This document shows positions 42,808-51,819 of a stretch of DNA of 64,000 bases, piece by piece. The notes under the pieces were generated by a model, which saw only the letters and a list, made by a program, of their open reading frames with translations, searched no databases and had not been told where the DNA came from. Position 1 is the stretch's first letter. Each line of letters begins with the position of its first letter. Source of the DNA: Ruminococcus albus AD2013 (GTDB lineage: Bacteria > Bacillota > Clostridia > Oscillospirales > Ruminococcaceae); the NCBI RefSeq assembly GCF_000526775.1, contig NZ_JAGS01000001.1, positions 2,480,001-2,544,000 of the forward strand, written 5' to 3'. The translations under genes and the position numbers were made by a program.

Positions 42808-43390
42808 TCAGTCAACTTTAACTACTATCAGACCCTCTGCATTATCTGCAATGATCTTTCTGCCCTTTACGTGAGCGGCTGTGAGAGATATATCGGCAAC
42901 ACTCACTTTACCGTCTTTATTGATATCAGCGACCAGCTGCTTGTCTTCCGGCAGCATCTTTCTTCCCTTTACATGGGCAGCTATCAGCGTGATATCGGCT
43001 ACATTCACCTTCTCGTCCCAGCTTACATCGCCCCTCAGCCATCTTGCACGGTAAGAATCCTTAGCATAAGGAACTTCGCTTATATCCGGCAGAGGCGGCA
43101 GATAGTACCTGATATCTTCGGATCCTCTGCTGTTGACGGTATGGGTGGCTGAAAATACACCTGAGTCCATTACGAAATACTTACTGCAGGCGAAATTGTA
43201 ATCCGCAGGCTCTTTTTCCTTATCGTCGAGCTGTATATCAGCATAATAGGTCATTCCGTCATCCATTCGGATAAGGTTCCAGCAGTGACGCTCATTTTTG
43301 TACCAACCTGAAACAAAATAGTTGTCGATATCAAAATAATTCAGCAATATCTGCGCTGTCCTTGCATATCCCTCGCTTGTACAGATACGG
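42808..43390 (-). pseudogene. 5'-truncated transglutaminase-dockerin gene
   Basis: From about 43390 the frame reads ICTSEGYARTAQILLNYFDIDNYFVSG, which aligns with GVCECYARVYQAVLNYLDIDNYIVSG of the neighbour, given here only as two related segments. The N-terminal 200 residues and signal peptide are missing, and the frame runs into the end of rsmI without a start or ribosome site. The catalytic Cys position is Ser (SEGYAR against CECYAR); His (RHCWN) and Asp (YYADIQLDD) remain. A complete dockerin follows with two AAHVKGRK helices. Best read as a decayed paralogue; a TTG at 43345 could at most yield a fragment. Confidence 0.75.
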
Positions 43391-43393
43391 TTC

Positions 43394-44236
43394 TTAGCCG
43401 CGGGAATTGTCCTCGACCAGCATAGCGTAAAGTTCGCCCTTCGAGAATCCTGTTGACTTTGCTATCTCGCGGCAGGCATCTGTGCCGCGCACGCCTTTTT
43501 CCACAAGAGCCTTGACCTGCTCATATGCCTTTTCTATCGTATCAGCGTCATCTGCTTCATCGGGAGCCGCACCCTCGATAACAAGCACGAACTCGCCCTT
43601 TGCTGTCTTATTGTCGGGATACAGCTCCAGCGCCTGCGAAAGTGTTGTGCGTATCACTTCCTCATGGAGCTTTGTAAGCTCTCGGCACAGGGATATACGT
43701 CTGTCTCCGAAATAATCCAGCATATCTCTCAGGGTCTTGTGAAGCTTGTGAGGTGCTTCATAGAATATCAGGGTCTCTTCGACATCCCGCACCTGTGCAA
43801 GGTGGTCATACCTCTGGCGCTTGTTTACCGAGAGAAATCCCTCGAACCTGAACCTTGATGTATTCAGACCGCTTATTGCCAGTGCGGAGATCACCGCTGA
43901 CGGTCCGGGGACTACCTCTACCTTTATACCGTTCTCGGCGCAGAGTTTTACAAGCTTCTCCCCTGGGTCGGAAATACATGGCATACCTGCATCGGTAACG
44001 ATAGCGGCATCTTCACCGCCTGTCAGTCTCGCGAGTATCTGCTCGCCTGCTTTGGCTGCATTATGCTCCTGATAGCATATCAGCTGTTTTTTTATCTCAA
44101 AATGATTTAACAGTTTAAGTGTTACACGGGTATCCTCAGCGCAGATGAAATCCACGTTTTTAAGGGTCTCAACTGCACGGAAAGTCATATCTCCAAGATT
44201 GCCTATGGGCGTTCCCACAACATACAATTTACCCAT
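43394..44236 (-). CDS. rsmI: 16S rRNA (cytidine1402-2'-O)-methyltransferase
   Basis: 280 residues, usual length. It has LYVVGTPIGNLGDMTFRA, CAEDTR, PGPSAVISALAISGL, and FYEAPHKL. It methylates C1402 in the decoding centre of 16S rRNA using SAM. Its ATG overlaps the stop of the upstream amidohydrolase gene by one base. The 3' end abuts the truncated transglutaminase gene. Confidence 0.94.
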   Translation of the reverse strand: MGKLYVVGTPIGNLGDMTFRAVETLKNVDFICAEDTRVTLKLLNHFEIKKQLICYQEHNAAKAGEQILARLTGGEDAAIVTDAGMPCISDPGEKLVKLCAENGIKVEVVPGPSAVISALAISGLNTSRFRFEGFLSVNKRQRYDHLAQVRDVEETLIFYEAPHKLHKTLRDMLDYFGDRRISLCRELTKLHEEVIRTTLSQALELYPDNKTAKGEFVLVIEGAAPDEADDADTIEKAYEQVKALVEKGVRGTDACREIAKSTGFSKGELYAMLVEDNSRG

Positions 44237-45396
44237 CAGACATTATCCCTCCCCACTGTTTTTCCGCCTATCATCACAAGGGCGGGACTGCTCATTACCT
44301 CGAAGGGATTACCTTCAAAAAGCACCATATCTGCATCCTTGCCTACTTCAATTGAACCGACCCTATCAAAGATATCAGCTATCTTGGCAGGAGTGCAGGT
44401 GACTGCCTTTACTCCATCATAGAAACTCAATCCGTGCTTTATACATATCCCCACGGATATTGGCAGATACTCTATCGGCACTTCCGAATGATCAGTGCAT
44501 ACTGCGACTTCCAGACCGTTAGCTTTCAGCACAGCGGCATTTGCGGGAGATAGTTCTGCCATTTCGGGTTTGCATCTGTCGCATATCACAGGCCCTACAA
44601 CACAGCTTACGTTTTCGTCTGCCAATTCATCGGCTATCAGATGACCCGAGGTGCAGTGTATAAGGGTATAGTCCAGGTCGAACTCATTGGCTATCCTCAC
44701 TGCGGTGAATATATCATCTGCACGGTGACAATGGAAATGCGCCTTTATCTCACGCCTCAGCAGAGGAAGGAGCGCTTCCATAGAGCTGTCGTAATCGGGC
44801 AGGTCGCTTTCTGTTTCAGCCTGCTCGATATCCCGCATATATCTCTGTGCTTTGCAGAGATTATCCCTGATAATGCTTGCCACAGCCATTCTCGTTGCAG
44901 GTGATTGTTCGTGATCCATATAAGTAAGCTTGGGGTTTTCGCCCAGTGCGAACTTCATGCCAACGGTCTTCACGACCATTTTATCTATGCGCTTGCCTGC
45001 TGTTTTTACAGCAGCTATACTGCCCGCTATGGGATTTGTCGAACCTGGAGATACTATCACACAGGTGATGCCCGCCTGTCTTGCCATCTCAAAGCTGTGG
45101 TCTATTGGGTTTATGCCGTCGATTATGCGCAGCTGAGGTGTGCAGGGGTCGAATTCCTCATTAAGGTCTTCACCCTCGATGCCAACACCCGCCGAAGTCA
45201 GACCCATATGGGTATGTGCGTCGATGAACCCCGGGTAAAGGGTCATACCTCTGCCGTCGATATCATTCTCACTGCACTCCGAGGGACTTCCCTCCTCAAC
45301 CGCTGTGATGATGCCGTTTTCAACAGTAACAAAGCCCTTATCTATCACGCGGTCATTATCGTCCATCGTATATATCCTGACATTTTTTATGCGCAT
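44236..45396 (-). CDS. Amidohydrolase (imidazolonepropionase-like)
   Basis: 386 residues from the ATG at 45396, with GGAGG seven bases upstream; the open frame extends 20 codons further without a ribosome site. Metal ligands DAHTHMG near residue 60, further LIHCTSGH and the late CTDHSEVP. The end has VGSIEVGKDADMVLFEGNP. The family includes imidazolonepropionase, dihydroorotase-like and N-acyl deacetylases; the substrate cannot be fixed. It is coupled to rsmI by overlap. Confidence 0.88.
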   Translation of the reverse strand: MRIKNVRIYTMDDNDRVIDKGFVTVENGIITAVEEGSPSECSENDIDGRGMTLYPGFIDAHTHMGLTSAGVGIEGEDLNEEFDPCTPQLRIIDGINPIDHSFEMARQAGITCVIVSPGSTNPIAGSIAAVKTAGKRIDKMVVKTVGMKFALGENPKLTYMDHEQSPATRMAVASIIRDNLCKAQRYMRDIEQAETESDLPDYDSSMEALLPLLRREIKAHFHCHRADDIFTAVRIANEFDLDYTLIHCTSGHLIADELADENVSCVVGPVICDRCKPEMAELSPANAAVLKANGLEVAVCTDHSEVPIEYLPISVGICIKHGLSFYDGVKAVTCTPAKIADIFDRVGSIEVGKDADMVLFEGNPFEVMSSPALVMIGGKTVGRDNV

Positions 45397-45427
45397 ATTT
45401 TTTCCTCCGACGTAATTGGTTAAATAT

Positions 45428-45456
45428 ATTATATCATACAAATTTACATATTTCAA
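45428..45456 (-). promoter_or_regulatory. Promoter of the amidohydrolase-rsmI unit
   Basis: Minus strand TTGAAA (45456-45451), 17-base spacer, TATAAT (45433-45428). Confidence 0.75.
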
Positions 45457-45487
45457 GCCCCCCGACCCTGTATCAGGCTCGGGGGCA
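45456..45487. repeat. GC-rich inverted repeat abutting the promoter
   Basis: GCCCCCCGACCCTG / CAGGCTCGGGGGC with a short TAT loop, ending at the -35 of the amidohydrolase promoter. It has no T run on either side, so it is not a clear terminator; it could affect upstream transcription or be bound by a protein. Confidence 0.45.
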
Positions 45488-45534
45488 GACCTTCGTGTAT
45501 ATAACAGCTAAAGCCCAGTCTGTTTTTGAACAGC

Positions 45535-45563
45535 AAAAAAGCGGACACATAATGTATCCGCTT
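45535..45563 (-). terminator. rpsU terminator
   Basis: Minus strand AAGCGGATACATTATGTGTCCGCTTTTTTG: an AAGCGGA/TCCGCTT stem followed by six T, 13 bases after the rpsU stop (shown here as its two arms and loop). Confidence 0.85.
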
Positions 45564-45575
45564 CCCGATGTCATA

Positions 45576-45749
45576 TCAATACTTGCGCTTACGAGCAGCT
45601 TCGGACTTCTTCTTACGCTTTACCGAAGGCTTTTCGTAGTGTTCTCTCTTACGGACCTCAGCGATAACGCCGTCTCTTGCGCATGATCTCTTAAAACGCT
45701 TAAGAGCGGTATCCAGAGTTTCGTTCTTGCCAACACGAATTTCTGCCAA
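45576..45749 (-). CDS. rpsU: 30S ribosomal protein S21
   Basis: 57 residues from TTG at 45749, chosen because GGGAGGG lies seven bases upstream and AEIRVGKNE is the normal S21 start. Family blocks KRFKRSCARDGVI, VRKREHYEKPS and a lysine/arginine-rich end. S21 is a small basic protein of the 30S subunit involved in mRNA docking. It has its own consensus promoter, a long leader of about 155 bases, and its own terminator. Confidence 0.95.
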   Translation of the reverse strand: MAEIRVGKNETLDTALKRFKRSCARDGVIAEVRKREHYEKPSVKRKKKSEAARKRKY

Positions 45750-45905
45750 AATGTTTCCCTCCCTTTGCCACCTATGACAGAGGTAATCCTCCGACCGCTC
45801 CCGCACACCGCAAGGGTGATAGTGAAGGTCTGCTAGTGCAAACTTAAACGCTTTACGCTTTCTCTGTCTAAGATATGCGAGAACCTTGCAGCCGAAATAA
45901 TTACA
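45750..45905 (-). promoter_or_regulatory. Long structured leader of rpsU
   Basis: Between the promoter and the TTG start there are about 155 transcribed bases, long for a single small ribosomal gene. They include a CACCCTTGCGGTG hairpin (about 45806-45818) and a GC-rich stretch. Autogenous control by S21 is a reasonable guess; I recognise no known motif. Confidence 0.4.
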
Positions 45906-45911
45906 AGATAA

Positions 45912-45940
45912 ATTATACTATATTTTGCCTGAAAAGTCAA
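45912..45940 (-). promoter_or_regulatory. rpsU promoter
   Basis: Minus strand TTGACT (45940-45935), 17-base spacer, TATAAT (45917-45912). The bases from 45941 to 46015 hold nothing else I can name. Confidence 0.85.
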
Positions 45941-46015
45941 TAGCATTGAAGAAAAATTTAAAATTTATCTGAAAATATTTTCGTTCATAATTTGGTTATT
46001 TTGACAATAAAATAC

Positions 46016-46048
46016 AATACCCGCAGAACATATTTTCCTGCGGGTATT
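46016..46048 (-). terminator. Terminator of the propeller-like lipoprotein gene
   Basis: AATACCCGCAG (46016-46026) / CTGCGGGTATT (46038-46048), 11-base stem; on the minus strand followed by GTATTTTATTG. Confidence 0.75.
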
Positions 46049-46073
46049 GGTACACATCATTGTGACATTATTT

Positions 46074-47435
46074 TTATTCTTCGCCGTTTACCTGCTTTGT
46101 GGTTATTATAAGCTGTTCATCAGCGCTGCCTTTTTCGTAGGTGCGGAGGAAATATCCTGCGTCATCATAGATAACGTAGTACTTATCTGTAATCTGAACA
46201 ATAGTTGCTTCTGTGACCTCTGCGGGTTCTTCTGCGAACTCTTCAGCTGCTTCGATAAGAGTATCATCCTCTTCTATCGTTCCGGTATAAGTGCTGTCGG
46301 GATACTTCAGCTTAAACCATTTAGTATTATCGAAAGGTCTGTAGTAGCTGCCGTCACCGCCAAGGTAAGGCGAGAAGACACGTACATCATCAACTATCTT
46401 GGTGCCGTCGCTGATCTTTACAACGGTGAGTTTTCTTGCAAGACTTTCCTTGTAGTCGATCATCATGTAATCGCCGAACATCTTGACCTGAGGATCTTCT
46501 TTGCTGAGTACCGCATCATTGTAGAACACAGTAACTTCGTCTGTATCGGTGTTGTATTCATATATGGTCTCTTTGTCTATATAGGGTCCGCCCATGAGAG
46601 AGGATTTCTTGTTGCCGAAGTAGAAGCTGTTACCCTTTGCGAACAGGAACAGGGGGTCTTCAGCGTCCTCTGTAACACCTGAATGATCGGAGGGAATAGC
46701 GATAGGATCAAGCTGAGTGATAGTACCGTCAGCGGGATCGTATACCTCAAAGTTTCTCTCGCTGTTTACATCTACAAGTATTTTGCCGTTATCAAATACA
46801 TATTCGATCTTACCTACATCAAAACCTTCGGTTATATCATAGTCAGTGACCTTGCCGTCCTTGCCGACCTTTTCTATGTGTTCATCGCCGTACACGGTCT
46901 CGCTGTACATCAGATACAGATCATCGCCCTTTACGAACCAGCTGTCATAATCGTATTTGCCCTCAGCTTTCTCAAAATCCAATAATGTTTCAAGAGATCC
47001 GCTTGCTATATCATAGCAGAAAAGCTTAGTGCCATTTTTTGTGGAGTCGATATATACCTTATCGTTTGCATAAACAGGCGATGAAACACTTGCTGTATAG
47101 AAGTAATCCCCTGCATAGTTATTTATATCCGACTCGGCATATGCCTTAGCAAGATCTTCATAGTAGGTATAATACTTTGGATCTTTCAGACCAAGATCCT
47201 CAGCAGGTGCTTCAGCTTCGGACGAAGTATTCTCAGCATCGGTTATCTCAGCATTTATCTCATCCTTGATCTCGTTAAGCTCTTCCTTTTCCTGTTCATC
47301 GAGTTCGCTCAATGCTTCATTTACCTGATCTTTTTCAGTTTTGTCCTCGGTTTTGCTGTCACCGCAGCCTGCCAGCGATATGCACACAGATGCCGCCATC
47401 AGGAGCGCTGCTATCTTTGCTATCTTTGCTTTCAT
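46074..47435 (-). CDS. Lipoprotein, probable beta-propeller-like surface protein
   Basis: 453 residues. Signal peptide with lipobox LAGC (Cys24), then a strongly charged helical linker (about 30-75) and a domain of repeated strand units such as DDLYLMYSETVYG, NGKILVDVN, FEVYDPADGTI, YEYNTDTDEVTVFY and WFKLKYPDSTYTG. The repetition suggests a propeller of the DUF5050 kind, but I cannot name the family. CAGGAGG precedes the ATG. Single-gene unit with its own terminator. Confidence 0.8.
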   Translation of the reverse strand: MKAKIAKIAALLMAASVCISLAGCGDSKTEDKTEKDQVNEALSELDEQEKEELNEIKDEINAEITDAENTSSEAEAPAEDLGLKDPKYYTYYEDLAKAYAESDINNYAGDYFYTASVSSPVYANDKVYIDSTKNGTKLFCYDIASGSLETLLDFEKAEGKYDYDSWFVKGDDLYLMYSETVYGDEHIEKVGKDGKVTDYDITEGFDVGKIEYVFDNGKILVDVNSERNFEVYDPADGTITQLDPIAIPSDHSGVTEDAEDPLFLFAKGNSFYFGNKKSSLMGGPYIDKETIYEYNTDTDEVTVFYNDAVLSKEDPQVKMFGDYMMIDYKESLARKLTVVKISDGTKIVDDVRVFSPYLGGDGSYYRPFDNTKWFKLKYPDSTYTGTIEEDDTLIEAAEEFAEEPAEVTEATIVQITDKYYVIYDDAGYFLRTYEKGSADEQLIITTKQVNGEE

Positions 47436-47570
47436 TTCACTACCTCCTGCGAAAATTTTTATAAACAGTTCTCATTATACAGGTATATTATGAACCCTTG
47501 TTATATAATATATTAATATAGATTTAATATTCAAAATTTGTTAATTATTTATCATTTGCAAATACAACAT

Positions 47571-47602
47571 CAGGCAGATACCTCAACCGAAGCATCTGCC
47601 TG
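47571..47602 (-). terminator. Probable leuS terminator
   Basis: CAGGCAGAT (47571-47579) / ATCTGCCTG (47594-47602), 9-base stem just after the leuS stop; only a weak T tract follows on the minus strand. Confidence 0.5.
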
Positions 47603-47610
47603 TAATGAAC

Positions 47611-50040
47611 TTATTTAACTACGATATTTACCAGTTTGTTGGGTACAACGATCTCCTTGACAACGTTCTTGCCCTCGATGACCTTGGCTACATTTTCATC
47701 AGCCTTAGCCTTTGCGAGAACGCTATCCTTTTCCTCGTCCTTGGCAATGTTCAGCTTTGTCTTGATCTTGCCGTTTACCTGTACGACTATCTCAACGGTA
47801 TCCTCTACCAGCTGTGCTTCGTCGTAGGTAGGCCACTTCTCAAAAGCGATGGTATCATCATGACCCATTATGCTCCATATCTCTTCACCGATATGAGGCG
47901 AGATGCAGGACAGCATCTTGATAAGACCCTCAGCATACTCTCTGGGGCAGGTGCCGTTCTTGTATACCGCATTGACGAATATCATCATCTGTGCGATGGC
48001 TGTGTTGAATGCCAGTGTCTCGAAATCGTCGGTGACTTTCTTAACAGTCTGGTGGTATACCTTTGTGAGTGCGCCGTCGTTATCGTCGGTGAGGTTCTTA
48101 TCCTCGGTGAAGAAATTCCATACACGGTTGAGGAACTTCTTTGCACCCTCAACACCGCTCTGGCTCCAGGGCTTGGAAACTTCCAGAGGTCCCATGAACA
48201 TCTCGTAAAGTCTGAGGGTATCAGCACCGAAATCTCTGATGATATCCGAGGGATTTACAACGAACTCAGGGAAACGCTTACCCATCTTGATGCCGTTTGA
48301 ACCCAGTATCATACCCTGATGTACCAGCTTCTTGAAGGGCTCCTTGGTAGGTGCAAGACCCTTGTCGTAGAGGTATCTGTTCCAGATACGGGAGTATATC
48401 AGGTGACCTACGGTATGCTCGGGTCCGCCGATGTAGAGGTCAACAGGCATCCAGTGCTTCAGAAGCTCGGGGTCTGCAAACTGCTTATCGTTGTTGGGGT
48501 CGATATATCTCAGGAAGTACCAGCTTGAACCTGCGCTTCCTGGCATGGTAGATGTTTCTCTTACGCCCTTTATGCCGTTGTGGTCGTACTGCTTCCACTC
48601 GGTTGCATTTTCAAGAGGAGCTTTGCCGTTCTTGCCCTTGTAGTCGTCCAGCTCGGGCAGTACCAGAGGCAGTTCTTCATCATCCAGTACATGTATGCCG
48701 TTCTCTGTATGTACCACAGGTACGGGCTCGCCCCAGTATCTCTGACGTGCAAATATCCACTCACGGAAATGATAGTTTACAGTGCGCTTTGCTCTGCCCA
48801 TCTTTTCCAGCTTAACGGTAATGGCTTCCTTAGCTTCTTCAACGGTCAGACCTGTGAACTCCTCCGAATTTATCAGCTTGTAACCCTTGCCAAGGTACTC
48901 GCCCTTTTCCATAGCGGCACCTGTAACGTCGATATGACCGTCCTTGCCGTCTATTACCTGTATCATATCTATATTGTGAGCAACAGCATATTCAAAGTCA
49001 CGCTGATCGTGGCTGGGTACTGCCATTACTGCACCCGTGCCGTAGCTTGCAAGTACGAAATCGCCGATGAACATACGAACTTCCTTGCCGTTTACAGGGT
49101 TTATACAAGTAACGCCCTTCAGCTCGCAGCCTGACTTTGTCTTGTTGAGCTCGGTACGGTCCATATCATTTTTCTTCTTTGTCTCGTCGATATAAGCCTG
49201 GACTTCATCGCGGTTCTGAACTCTGTCAAGAAGTCTCTCGGTTATCTCACCATCGGGAGCAAGAACCATGAATGTGATACCGTAGATGGTCTCGATACAA
49301 GTGGTGAATATGGAGAACTTTCCTCCACCAACGATATCGAACTCTACCTCAACACCTGTGGACTTGCCTATCCAGTTGCGCTGCATACTCTTTGTTGATT
49401 CGGGCCAGTCTATCTCGTCCAGACCCTCCAGCAGTTTTTCAGCGAAAGCAGGCTGGTCGATGACCCACTGCTTCATATTCTTTCTTACAACAGGGAAACC
49501 GCCGCGCTCGGACTTGCCGTCGATGACTTCATCGTTGGAAAGAACTGTACCAAGCTCCTCGCACCAGTTTACAGGCATATCTATATACTTAGCATAGCCG
49601 TCCAGATACAGCTGCTTGAATATCCACTGTGTCCACTTGTAGAAAGCGGGGTCGGAGGTTGCAATCATCTTTGACCAGTCATAGTCAAAGCCCAGTTCTT
49701 TCAGCTGCTTGGAGAAAGTCTTGATATTCTCCTGAGTGAAGCCGTTGGGGTGGTTGCCTGTATTTACTGCATACTGCTCTGCGGGCAGACCAAAGGAGTC
49801 ATAGCCCATGGGGTGCAGTACATTATAGCCCTGCATACGCTTCATACGGGATACTATATCAGTAGCGGTATAACCTTCGGGGTGACCTGCGTGCAGACCC
49901 ACGCCCGACGGATAAGGGAACATATCCAGCGCATAGAACTTTGGCTTGCTGAAATCCCATACATCAGTCTTGAAAGTTTCATGCTCTTCCCAGTACTTCT
50001 GCCATTTTTTCTCAATGGCACTGAAATCGTAATTGCTCAT
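47611..50040 (-). CDS. leuS: Leucyl-tRNA synthetase
   Basis: 809 residues. The HIGH-type motif is HAGH (50-53) in SGVGLHAGHPEGYTATD. The editing CP1 domain fills the middle, with its Thr-rich region and GTGAVMAVPSHDQRD. The KMSKS-type loop reads KMGKR (GIKMGKRFPEF). The anticodon and C-terminal domains follow. It charges tRNA-Leu. AAGGAAG precedes the ATG. Last gene of the yhbY-nadD-yqeK-rsfS-leuS series, a layout known in clostridia. Confidence 0.96.
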   Translation of the reverse strand: MSNYDFSAIEKKWQKYWEEHETFKTDVWDFSKPKFYALDMFPYPSGVGLHAGHPEGYTATDIVSRMKRMQGYNVLHPMGYDSFGLPAEQYAVNTGNHPNGFTQENIKTFSKQLKELGFDYDWSKMIATSDPAFYKWTQWIFKQLYLDGYAKYIDMPVNWCEELGTVLSNDEVIDGKSERGGFPVVRKNMKQWVIDQPAFAEKLLEGLDEIDWPESTKSMQRNWIGKSTGVEVEFDIVGGGKFSIFTTCIETIYGITFMVLAPDGEITERLLDRVQNRDEVQAYIDETKKKNDMDRTELNKTKSGCELKGVTCINPVNGKEVRMFIGDFVLASYGTGAVMAVPSHDQRDFEYAVAHNIDMIQVIDGKDGHIDVTGAAMEKGEYLGKGYKLINSEEFTGLTVEEAKEAITVKLEKMGRAKRTVNYHFREWIFARQRYWGEPVPVVHTENGIHVLDDEELPLVLPELDDYKGKNGKAPLENATEWKQYDHNGIKGVRETSTMPGSAGSSWYFLRYIDPNNDKQFADPELLKHWMPVDLYIGGPEHTVGHLIYSRIWNRYLYDKGLAPTKEPFKKLVHQGMILGSNGIKMGKRFPEFVVNPSDIIRDFGADTLRLYEMFMGPLEVSKPWSQSGVEGAKKFLNRVWNFFTEDKNLTDDNDGALTKVYHQTVKKVTDDFETLAFNTAIAQMMIFVNAVYKNGTCPREYAEGLIKMLSCISPHIGEEIWSIMGHDDTIAFEKWPTYDEAQLVEDTVEIVVQVNGKIKTKLNIAKDEEKDSVLAKAKADENVAKVIEGKNVVKEIVVPNKLVNIVVK

Positions 50041-50167
50041 ATTGTTTCATCTTCCTTGTATATAGTTTATGCTTTTCCAAAGCAAAAATATCACGTTCTA
50101 TTATAGCATATTTTTTTTCAAATGTAAAGCCGCCGCGGATATACATCACGTATACCCCGCTCCGGAG

Positions 50168-50539
50168 TCATGCCTCTTTGGTCACGAACTTTGAGATATC
50201 GACCTCTTTGCCGTCAGTCCAGAGCCTTTCCAGCTTGTACTGGTCTCTTGTTTCCTTGTTGAATACGTGTACCACGATATCGCGGTAATCCAGCACTATC
50301 CAGTTGTTGGGACCGTAGCCCTCGGTATGATGAGGTTCAATACCCTCCTGAGAGAGTTTGAACTCAACTTCTTCAGCCATAGCCTTTGTCTGCACGGTGG
50401 AACCGCCGTTTGCTATGATGAAGTAGTCAGCCAGTATCGTAAGATCGCCTATGCCTATTGCCTGTATATCTTCTCCGCGCTTTGAATCCAGCGCCTTTAC
50501 TATTATTTCCAGCTTCTGCTCGGTAGTTAACTCTGCCAT
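50168..50539 (-). CDS. rsfS: Ribosomal silencing factor RsfS
   Basis: 123 residues with the family blocks KGLDSKRGEDIQAIGIGDLTIL-like start (here ALDSKRGEDIQ), DYFIIANG, EGYGPNNWIVLDYRDIVVHVF. RsfS binds L14 and blocks subunit joining when nutrients are short. CAGGAGG precedes the ATG. It lies between yqeK and leuS. Confidence 0.94.
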   Translation of the reverse strand: MAELTTEQKLEIIVKALDSKRGEDIQAIGIGDLTILADYFIIANGGSTVQTKAMAEEVEFKLSQEGIEPHHTEGYGPNNWIVLDYRDIVVHVFNKETRDQYKLERLWTDGKEVDISKFVTKEA

Positions 50540-50623
50540 GTTATTCCTCCTGTATCAGTTGATAAAACTTCGATTTATTATATCATGCCTGTTTATCTTT
50601 GTCAATCGACTTATGGTATATAC

Positions 50624-51205
50624 CTACTTTTTCATATACTTTATGTACTCGTTGTAAGCGTCCAGCGTTGCTGCGGGGATAGTGTTGCCTTTGCTGACGG
50701 AATCCGATATGGAAAATCTGAGGGCTTCGCACATGGCACGTTCGAGGCTTTTGTCTGCCAGCTTGCGCATACGGTTCACGTCCTTGTAATCCCTGTCAGC
50801 GGATATGAGGTCTGCAAGATATATTATAACATCAAGCTTGCTCATGCCGCCCGCCGCAACGGTATGCCTGCGTATAGCCGTTATTATCTCATCATCGCGG
50901 ATATCGAAAAGTGTCTGTATCAGTTCTGCTCCTGCTATTGCGTGAAAAAGCGGGGGCGCTTTCGTTTCTATCTCGCTTACATCGAGTTTGGAAGCCATCA
51001 CAAGTTCAAGCTGTTCTTCAGCGGGAAGCTCCTTGGCTATATCATGGAGAAGTCCTGCTGTATACGCCTTATCGCTGTCTCCGCCGTACTTTTTGGCAAG
51101 TTCAACTGCGGAAAATGCCACATTCAGCGAATGTGTATATCTCTTCTTTGATAAATGCTCCCTGAGATATTTTTTGTATATCCCTATCTGTTTGGATTCT
51201 TTCAA
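50624..51205 (-). CDS. yqeK: YqeK family HD-domain phosphohydrolase
   Basis: 193 residues from TTG at 51205, with GAGGGG about six bases upstream; that site overlaps the end of nadD. HD motifs: RYTHSLNVA (His), GLLHDIAKE (HD), HAIAGAELI and the late DLISADRD. YqeK-type proteins hydrolyse Ap4A symmetrically to ADP. It nearly touches nadD, its usual partner. Confidence 0.93.
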   Translation of the reverse strand: MKESKQIGIYKKYLREHLSKKRYTHSLNVAFSAVELAKKYGGDSDKAYTAGLLHDIAKELPAEEQLELVMASKLDVSEIETKAPPLFHAIAGAELIQTLFDIRDDEIITAIRRHTVAAGGMSKLDVIIYLADLISADRDYKDVNRMRKLADKSLERAMCEALRFSISDSVSKGNTIPAATLDAYNEYIKYMKK

Positions 51206-51207
51206 TT

Positions 51208-51819
51208 TTACCCCTCACGCTTTCTGTAAAGACCTTTGCTGTTTATATACTTTCTCACCCTGCTGTCAAGATACCCCTCACAGTCTTCGCCCTGCGCGAT
51301 AAGCTTTCTCAACTGTGAACTTGATACCTCAAAAGCATCGGCGGGAAGTATCTTTATATCTCCGCCTTTAGCACGGAGTTCTTCCGCTGCCTTTTCAAGT
51401 TCGGCATCGTCGCCGCTGTATCTGGTCAGACATATGAGCCCTGCCAGTGTGAGTATCTCTTCGTAGCAGTACCACTGTGTAAAGGTAGTCAGCATATCGC
51501 TGCCCATTATGAACCACAGTCTGTCCTCGGGATACAATTTTTTGAAATGGCGCAGTGTCAGCACGGAGTAGCTTTTGCCCTCCTGCCTTATCTCCCAGTC
51601 GCTGACTTCGATATCATCATGCCCTGCGAAAGTAAGCCTGCACATTTCAATCCTGTCCTCAGGAGAAGCCATATTCTCCCTGACTTTATGTGGCGGTATC
51701 CTGTCAGGCATGACTATCACCTTGTCAAGTCCCCCAAGAGTTTTTGCAAGCTCCAGCAGCCTTGCATGACCCTTGTGTATGGGGTCGAAAGTGCCGCCGT
51801 ATACGCCTATGTTCATCAT
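51208..51819 (-). CDS. nadD: Nicotinate-nucleotide adenylyltransferase
   Basis: 203 residues. Nucleotidyltransferase motif GGTFDPIHKGH at the N-terminus, FIMGSDML in the middle, and SSSQLRKLI at the end. It makes deamido-NAD in NAD synthesis. The ATG overlaps the yhbY stop by four bases (ATGA). Confidence 0.95.
   Translation of the reverse strand: MMNIGVYGGTFDPIHKGHARLLELAKTLGGLDKVIVMPDRIPPHKVRENMASPEDRIEMCRLTFAGHDDIEVSDWEIRQEGKSYSVLTLRHFKKLYPEDRLWFIMGSDMLTTFTQWYCYEEILTLAGLICLTRYSGDDAELEKAAEELRAKGGDIKILPADAFEVSSSQLRKLIAQGEDCEGYLDSRVRKYINSKGLYRKREG

Noticed and set aside
45456..45487. Terminator before the amidohydrolase
   Set aside because: The stem is strong but has no T run on either strand and rpsU already has a good terminator at 45535.
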